Shown piece after piece: positions 59,032 through 64,000 of a stretch of DNA of 64,000 nucleotides (its first letter is position 1; each line of letters opens with the position of its first letter). The translations under genes and the position numbers were made by a program. The stretch is taken from contig NW_022097993.1 in NCBI RefSeq assembly GCF_002288925.2, positions 12,004,071 to 12,068,070 on the forward strand, in the 5' to 3' direction. The notes under the pieces were generated by a model. It was not told where the DNA came from. It did no database searches and saw only the letters and a list, made by a program, of their open reading frames with translations. Origin of the DNA: Delphinapterus leucas. Its lineage: Eukaryota > Chordata > Mammalia > Artiodactyla > Monodontidae.

Positions 59032-59924
59032 ATGTGAAGACAGAGAAACACACAGCAGATGAAGGAGCAAGGCAAAAACCCACCAGACCTACCAAATGAA
59101 GAGGAAATAGGCAGTCTACCTGAAAAAGAATTCAGAATAGTGATAGTAAACATGACCAAAAATCTTGGAAATAGAGTGGAGAAAATACAAGAAATGTTTA
59201 ACAAGGTCCTAGGAGAACTAAAGAACAAACAAACAGAGATGAACAACAAAATAAATGAAATTAAAAATTCTCTAGAAGGGATCAATAGCAAAATAACTGA
59301 GGCAGAAGAACGGATAAGTGACCTGGAAGATAAAATAGTGGAAATAACTACTGCAGAGAAGAATAAAGAAAAAAGAATGAAAAGAATTGAGGACAGTCTC
59401 AGAGACCTCTGGGACAACATTAAACCCACAAGATTCAAATTATAGGGGTTCCAGAAGAAGAAGAGAAAAAGAAAAGGACTGAGAAAATATTTGAAGAGAT
59501 TGTAGTTGAAAAATTCCCTAATATGGGAAAGGAAATAGTTAATCAAGTCCAGGAAGCACAGAGAGTCCCATACAGGATAAATCCAAGTAGAAACATGCCA
59601 AGACAAATATTAATCAAACTATCAAAAATTAAATACAAAGAACAAATATTAAAATCAGCAAAGGAAAAGCAGCAAATGACACAAAAAGGAAGCCCCATAA
59701 AGTTAACAGCTAATCTTTCAGCAGAAACTCTGTAAGCCAGAAGGGAGTGGCAGGACATATTTAAAGTGATGAAGGAGAAAAACCTACAACCAAGATGACT
59801 CTACCAAGCAAGGATCTCATTCAGATTTGATGGAGAAATTAAAACCTTTACAGACAAGCAAAAGCTAAGAGAATTCAGCACCACCAAACCAGCTTTACAA
59901 CAAATGCTAAAGGAACTTCTGTAG
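59032..59924 (+). pseudogene. L1 ORF1 (RNA-binding protein), broken
   Basis: L1 ORF1p normally forms coiled-coil trimers that coat L1 RNA. The first ATG (59032) is followed at once by TGA (59035-59037); the next in-frame ATG, 59059, opens 128 residues. That part has NPPDLPNEEEIGSLPEKEFR and a heptad-rich coiled coil (about residues 35-115) ending RDLWDNIK. A one-base deletion near 59430 shifts the frame. The second frame carries the RRM/CTD part (FPNMGKEIVNQVQEAQRVPYRI, LSAETL), then TAA at 59733 and TGA at 59796, and reaches the natural stop at 59922-59924. Dead as a protein. Confidence 0.92.
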
Positions 59925-62296
59925 GCAGGATACACAAGAAAAGGAGAAGACCTACAATAACAACCCAAAACAATTAAGAAAATGGTAATAGGAACATACA
60001 TATCGATAACTACCTTAAATGTAAATAGATTAAATGCTCCAACCAAAAGACATAGACTGGCTGAATGGAAACAAAAACAAGACCCGTATATATGCTGTCT
60101 ACAAGAGACCCACTTCAGACCTAGGGAAACATACAGACTGAAAGTGAGGGGATGGACAAAGATATTCCATGCAAATGGAAATCAAAAGAACACTGGAGTA
60201 GCAATACTCATATCAGATAAAATAGACATTAAAATAAAGAATGTTAGAAGAGACAAGGAAGGACACTACATAATGATCAAGGAATCAATCCAGAAGAATA
60301 TGTAACATTATAAATGTATATGCACCCAACATCAGAGCACCACAATACATAAAACAAATGCTAACAGCTATAAAAGAGGAAATCGGCAGTAACACAAAAA
60401 TAGTGGGGGACTTTAACACCGCATTTACACCAATGGACAGATATCCAGAGAGAAAATTAATAAGGAAACACAAGCTTTAAATGACAAAATAGACCATATA
60501 GATTTAATTGATATTTACAGGACATTCCATCTGAAAAGAGCAGATTACACTTTCTTCTCCCATGCTCATAGAACATTCTCCAGGATAGGTCACATCTTGG
60601 GTCACAAATCAAGCCTTGGTAAATTTAAGGAAAATGAAATCATATCAAGCATCTTTTCCAACCACAGTGCTATAGATTAGAAATAAATTACAGGGAAAGA
60701 AACGTAAAAAACACAAACACATGGAGACTAAACAATATGGTACTTAATAACCAAGAGATCACTGAAGAAATCAAAGAGGAAATCAAAAAATACCTAGAAA
60801 CAAGTGGCAATGAAAACACAATGACCCAAAACCTATGGGATGCAGCAAAAGCAGTTCTAAGAGGGAAGTTTATAGCAAACAATCCCACCTAAAGAAACAA
60901 GAAACATCTCAAATAAACAAGCTAACCTTACACCTAAAGCAATTAGAGAACAAAGAATAAAAAAACCCACCAAAGTTAGCAGAAGGAAAGAAATCATAAA
61001 AATAAGATCAGAAATTCAATGAAAAAGAAATGAAGGAAACAATAGCAAATATCAATAAAACTAAAAGGTGGTTCTTTGAGAAGATAAACAAAATTGATAA
61101 ACCACTAGTCAGACTCATCAAGAAAAAAAGGGAGAAGACTCAAATCAATAGAATTAGAAATGAAAAAGGAGAAGTAACAACAGACATTGCAGAAATACAA
61201 AGAATCATGAGAGATTACTACAAGCAACTATATGCCAATAAAATGGACAATCTGAAAGAAATGCACAAATTCGTAGACATGCACAACCTTCCGAGACTGA
61301 ACCAGGAAGAAATAGAAAATATGAACAGACCAATCACAAGCACTGAAATTGAAATTGTGATTAAAAATCTTCCAAAAAACAAAAGCCCGGGACCAGATGG
61401 TTTCACAGGCAAATTATATCAAACATTTAGAGAAGAGCCAACACCTATCCTTCTCAAACTCTTCCAAAATATAGCAGAGGGAGGAAGACTCCCAAACTCA
61501 TTCTATGAGGCCACGAGCACCCTGATTCCAAAACCAGAAAAAGATGTCACAAAGAAAGAAAACTACAGGCCAATATCACTGATGAACATAGATGCAAAAA
61601 TCTTCAACAAAATACTAGCAAACAGAATCCAACAGCACATTAAAAGGATCATACACCATGATCAAGTGGGGTTTATTCCAGGAATGCAAGGATTCTTCAA
61701 TATATGCAAATCAATCAATGTGATAAACCATATTAACAAATTGAAGGAGAAAAACCATATGATCATCTCAATAGATGCAGAGAAAGCTTTTGACAAAAGT
61801 CAACACTTATGATAAAAACCCTCCAGAAAGTAGGCATAGAGGGAACTTTAATCAACGTAATAAAGGCCATATATGACAAACCCACAGCCAACATTGTTCT
61901 CAATGGTGAAAAACTGAAACCATTTCCACTAAGATCAGGAACAAGACAATGTGGCCCACTCTCACCACTATTATTCAACATAGTTTTGGAAGTTTTAGCC
62001 ACTGCAGTCAGAGAAGAAAAAGAAATAATAGGAATCCAAATTGGAAAAGAAGAAGTAAAGCTGTCACTGTTTGCAGATGACATGATAGTATACATAGAGC
62101 ATCCTAAAGATGCTACCAGAAAACTACTAGAGCTAATCAATGAATTTGGTAAAGTAGCAGGATACAAAATTAATGCACAGAAATCTCTTGCATTTGTATA
62201 CACTAATGATGAAAAATCTGAAAGTGAAATTAAGAAAACGCTCCCACTTACCATTGGAACAAAAAGAATAAAATATCTAGGAATAAACCTACCTAA

Positions 62297-62396
62297 NNNN
62301 NNNNNNNNNNNNNNNNNNNNNNNNNNNNNNNNNNNNNNNNNNNNNNNNNNNNNNNNNNNNNNNNNNNNNNNNNNNNNNNNNNNNNNNNNNNNNNNN
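62297..62396. other. Assembly gap of exactly 100 N
   Basis: A run of 100 N is the usual placeholder for a gap of unknown size. It lies inside L1 ORF2. Confidence 1.
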
Positions 62397-62423
62397 CTGG
62401 TAGCATCTTTAGGATGCTACCAG
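62397..62423. repeat. 11-bp inverted repeat at the contig edge
   Basis: CTGGTAGCATC, loop TTTAG, GATGCTACCAG. The right arm is genuine L1 sequence; the left arm is its exact complement and does not belong to L1. Confidence 0.95.
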
Positions 62424-63599
62424 AAAACTACTAGAGCTAATCAATGAATTTGGTAAAGTAGCAGGATACAAAATTAATGCACAGAAATCTCTTGCATTTG
62501 TATACACTAATGATGAAAAATCTGAAAGTGAAATTAAGAAAACGCTCCCACTTACCATTGGAACAAAAAGAATAAAATATCTAGGAATAAACCTACCTAA
62601 GGAGAAAAAAGACCTGTATGCACAAAATTATAAGACACTGACGAAAGAAATGAAAGATTATACAAATAGATGGAGAGATAAACCATGTTCTTGGATTGGA
62701 AGAATCAACATTGTGAAAATGACTATACTACCCAAAGCAATCTACAGTTTCAATGCAATCCCTAACAAACTACCACTGGCATTTTTCACAGAACTAGAAT
62801 AAAGAATTTCACAATTTGTATGGAAACACAAAAGACCCCGAATAGTCAAAGCAATCTTGAGAACGAAAAACGGAGCTGGAGGAACCAGGCTCCCTGACCT
62901 CAGACTATACTACAAAGCTCCAGTAAGCAAGACAGTATGGTACTGGCACAAAAACAGAAATATAGATAAATGGAACAGGATAGAAAGCCCAGAGATAAAC
63001 CCACACACATATGGTCACCTTATCTTTGATAAAGGAGGTATGAATATACAGTGGAGAAAAGACAGCCTCTTCAATAGTTGTGCTGGGAAAACTGGACAGC
63101 TACATGCAAAAGAATGACATTAGAACACTCCCCAACAACATACACAAAAATAAGCTCAAAATGGATTAAAGACCTAAATGTAAGGGCAGAAACTATCAAA
63201 CTCTTAGAGGAAAACATAGGCAGAACATTCTATGACATAAATCACACCAAGATCCTTTTTGACCCACCTCCTAGAGCAATGGAAATAAAAATAAACAAAT
63301 GGGACCTAATGAAACTTCAAAGCTTTTGCACAGCAAAGGAAACCATAAACAAGATGAAAAGACAACCCTTAGAATGGGAGAAAATATTTGCAAATGAAGC
63401 AACTGACAAAAGGTTAATCTCTAAAATTTACAAGCAGCTCATGCAGCTCAATATCAAAACAACAAACAACCGAATTAAAAAATGGGTGGAAGACCTAAAG
63501 ACATTTCACCAAAGAAGGTATATAGATTGCCAACAAACACATGAAAGGATGCTCAACATCACTAATCATTAAAGAAAAGCAAATCAAAACTACAGTGAG

Positions 63600-63818
63600 G
63601 GCTTCCCTGGTGGCGCTGTGGTTTAGAGTCTGCCTGCCGATGCAGGGGACACGGGTTCGTGCCCGGGTCCGGGAAGATCTCACATGCCGTGGAGTGGCTG
63701 GGCCCGTAAGCCGTGGCCGCTGAGCCTGTGCGTCCCGAGCCTGTGCTCCTCAATGGGAGAGGCCACAGCAGTGAGAGGCCCACATACCGCAAAAAAAACA
63801 AAACAAACAAACAAAAAC
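63600..63818 (+). mobile_element. CHR-type SINE inside L1 ORF2
   Basis: GGCTTCCCTGGTGGCGCTGTGG to CATACCGC and an A/AAAC tail. Target duplication ACTACAGTGAG (63589-63599) against ACTACAATGAG (63819-63829). ORF2 homology resumes directly after it. Confidence 0.95.
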
Positions 63819-64000
63819 ACTACAATGAGATATCATCTCACACTGGTCAGAATGTTCATCATCAAAAAATCTACAGACATAAATGCTGGAGAGGGTGTGG
63901 AGAAAAGGGAACCCTCTTGCACTGCTGGTGAGAATGTAAATTGATACAGCCACTATGGAGAACAGTATGGAGGTTCCTTAAAAAACTAAAAATAGAACTA

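Larger units (their letters stand above)
62109..62600. repeat. 188-bp identical direct repeat on both sides of the gap
   Basis: 62109-62296 (GATGCTACCAGAAAACTACT...CTACCTAA) and 62413-62600 appear identical base for base by eye. The first copy ends at the N run; the second begins just after a short fold-back. Best read as an unmerged contig overlap. Confidence 0.95.
58542..64000 (+). mobile_element. Sense L1 with leader, ORF1 and ORF2, runs off right edge
   Basis: The leader from AGCCGTGTGGATGACAGGCTC (58543) matches the end of the leader at the left edge of the window. ORF1 (59032-59924), a 57-bp spacer and ORF2 (from 59982) follow in normal L1 order. The 3' end lies beyond 64000. The element holds an assembly gap (62297-62396) and a SINE (63600-63818). 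It is moderately young: long stretches are readable, but both ORFs carry several disabling changes. Confidence 0.95.
59982..64000 (+). pseudogene. L1 ORF2 (endonuclease-reverse transcriptase), broken, 3' end outside
   Basis: Endonuclease part 59982-60305: TLNVNRLNAP with the metal-site Asn, and LQETHF with the catalytic Glu. A deletion then brings in a stop at 60303. RT part 61030-61812: [53 protein letters not shown] and [10 protein letters not shown] 4-bp loss shifts the frame near 61805. Frame 61809 onward keeps the RT active site FADD (62070-62081), but RQGCPLSP reads RQCGPLSP. Beyond the gap come a nonsense codon at 62800 and further frameshifts; C-terminal sequence continues to the window end. 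It was once a full ORF2 and is not translatable now. Confidence 0.93.

Noticed and set aside
58788..59606. 272-residue hydrophobic minus-strand open frame, membrane-protein-like
   Set aside because: It is the reverse complement of the L1 ORF1 leader and coiled-coil region; A-rich sense codons give Phe/Leu/Ser-rich antisense frames.
61763..62254. 163-residue minus-strand open frame
   Set aside because: Shadow of the L1 ORF2 reverse transcriptase region on the other strand.

Overview
The window is nuclear DNA from a mammal, almost certainly a cetacean or a very close relative. It carries about fifteen copies of tRNA-Glu-derived SINEs of the CHR superfamily (head reads ggCTTCCCTGGTGGCGCAGTGG), which is known from Cetacea, hippopotamus and Ruminantia. 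It also has young L1 elements of the cetartiodactyl type. I saw no ruminant-type BovB/Bov-A elements. I cannot tell toothed from baleen whale, or which chromosome this is.

I find no host protein-coding exon, no RNA gene and no CRISPR, operon or prokaryotic feature. All open reading frames with a recognisable identity are remains of transposable elements: L1 ORF1/ORF2 and Tigger1 transposase. The locus reads as gene-desert or deep-intron sequence.

Layout. 1-1535: antisense 5'UTR of a young L1 whose ORFs lie off the left edge. 1.5-9 kb: mostly unassigned, AT-rich, with MIR, old L1 and SINE fragments. 9.4-12.4 kb: two antisense L1 copies, one ending in an inverted segment, one internally deleted. 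13-18 kb: three CHR SINEs and two MER33-like hAT elements. 18.7-20 kb: L2 and an old unnamed repeat. 20531-22920: a nearly complete Tigger1 with a decayed transposase. 23.5-24 kb: MLT1-like LTR. 26.8-33.2 kb: two old sense L1 elements, each split by later insertions, with a 390-bp polypyrimidine tract between them. 35.4-36.2 kb: 5'-truncated antisense L1 with a perfect target duplication. 36.4-45 kb: MER5A, a MER2-like Tigger, MIRs and a short SINE. 46.4-54.5 kb: a long, ancient antisense L1 mosaic filled with SINEs and a younger L1. 55.7-56.6 kb: an old repeat split by an LTR. 57.2-57.8 kb: L2. 58.3-64 kb: a sense L1 with an odd 5' junction, broken ORF1 and ORF2, and an assembly gap inside ORF2.

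The most useful observations are the 100-N gap flanked by an identical 188-bp overlap plus a fold-back, the two SINE-L1 juxtapositions that could be template-switch chimeras, and the insertion layers that can be ordered in time from target-site duplications. I found no convincing new functional system.
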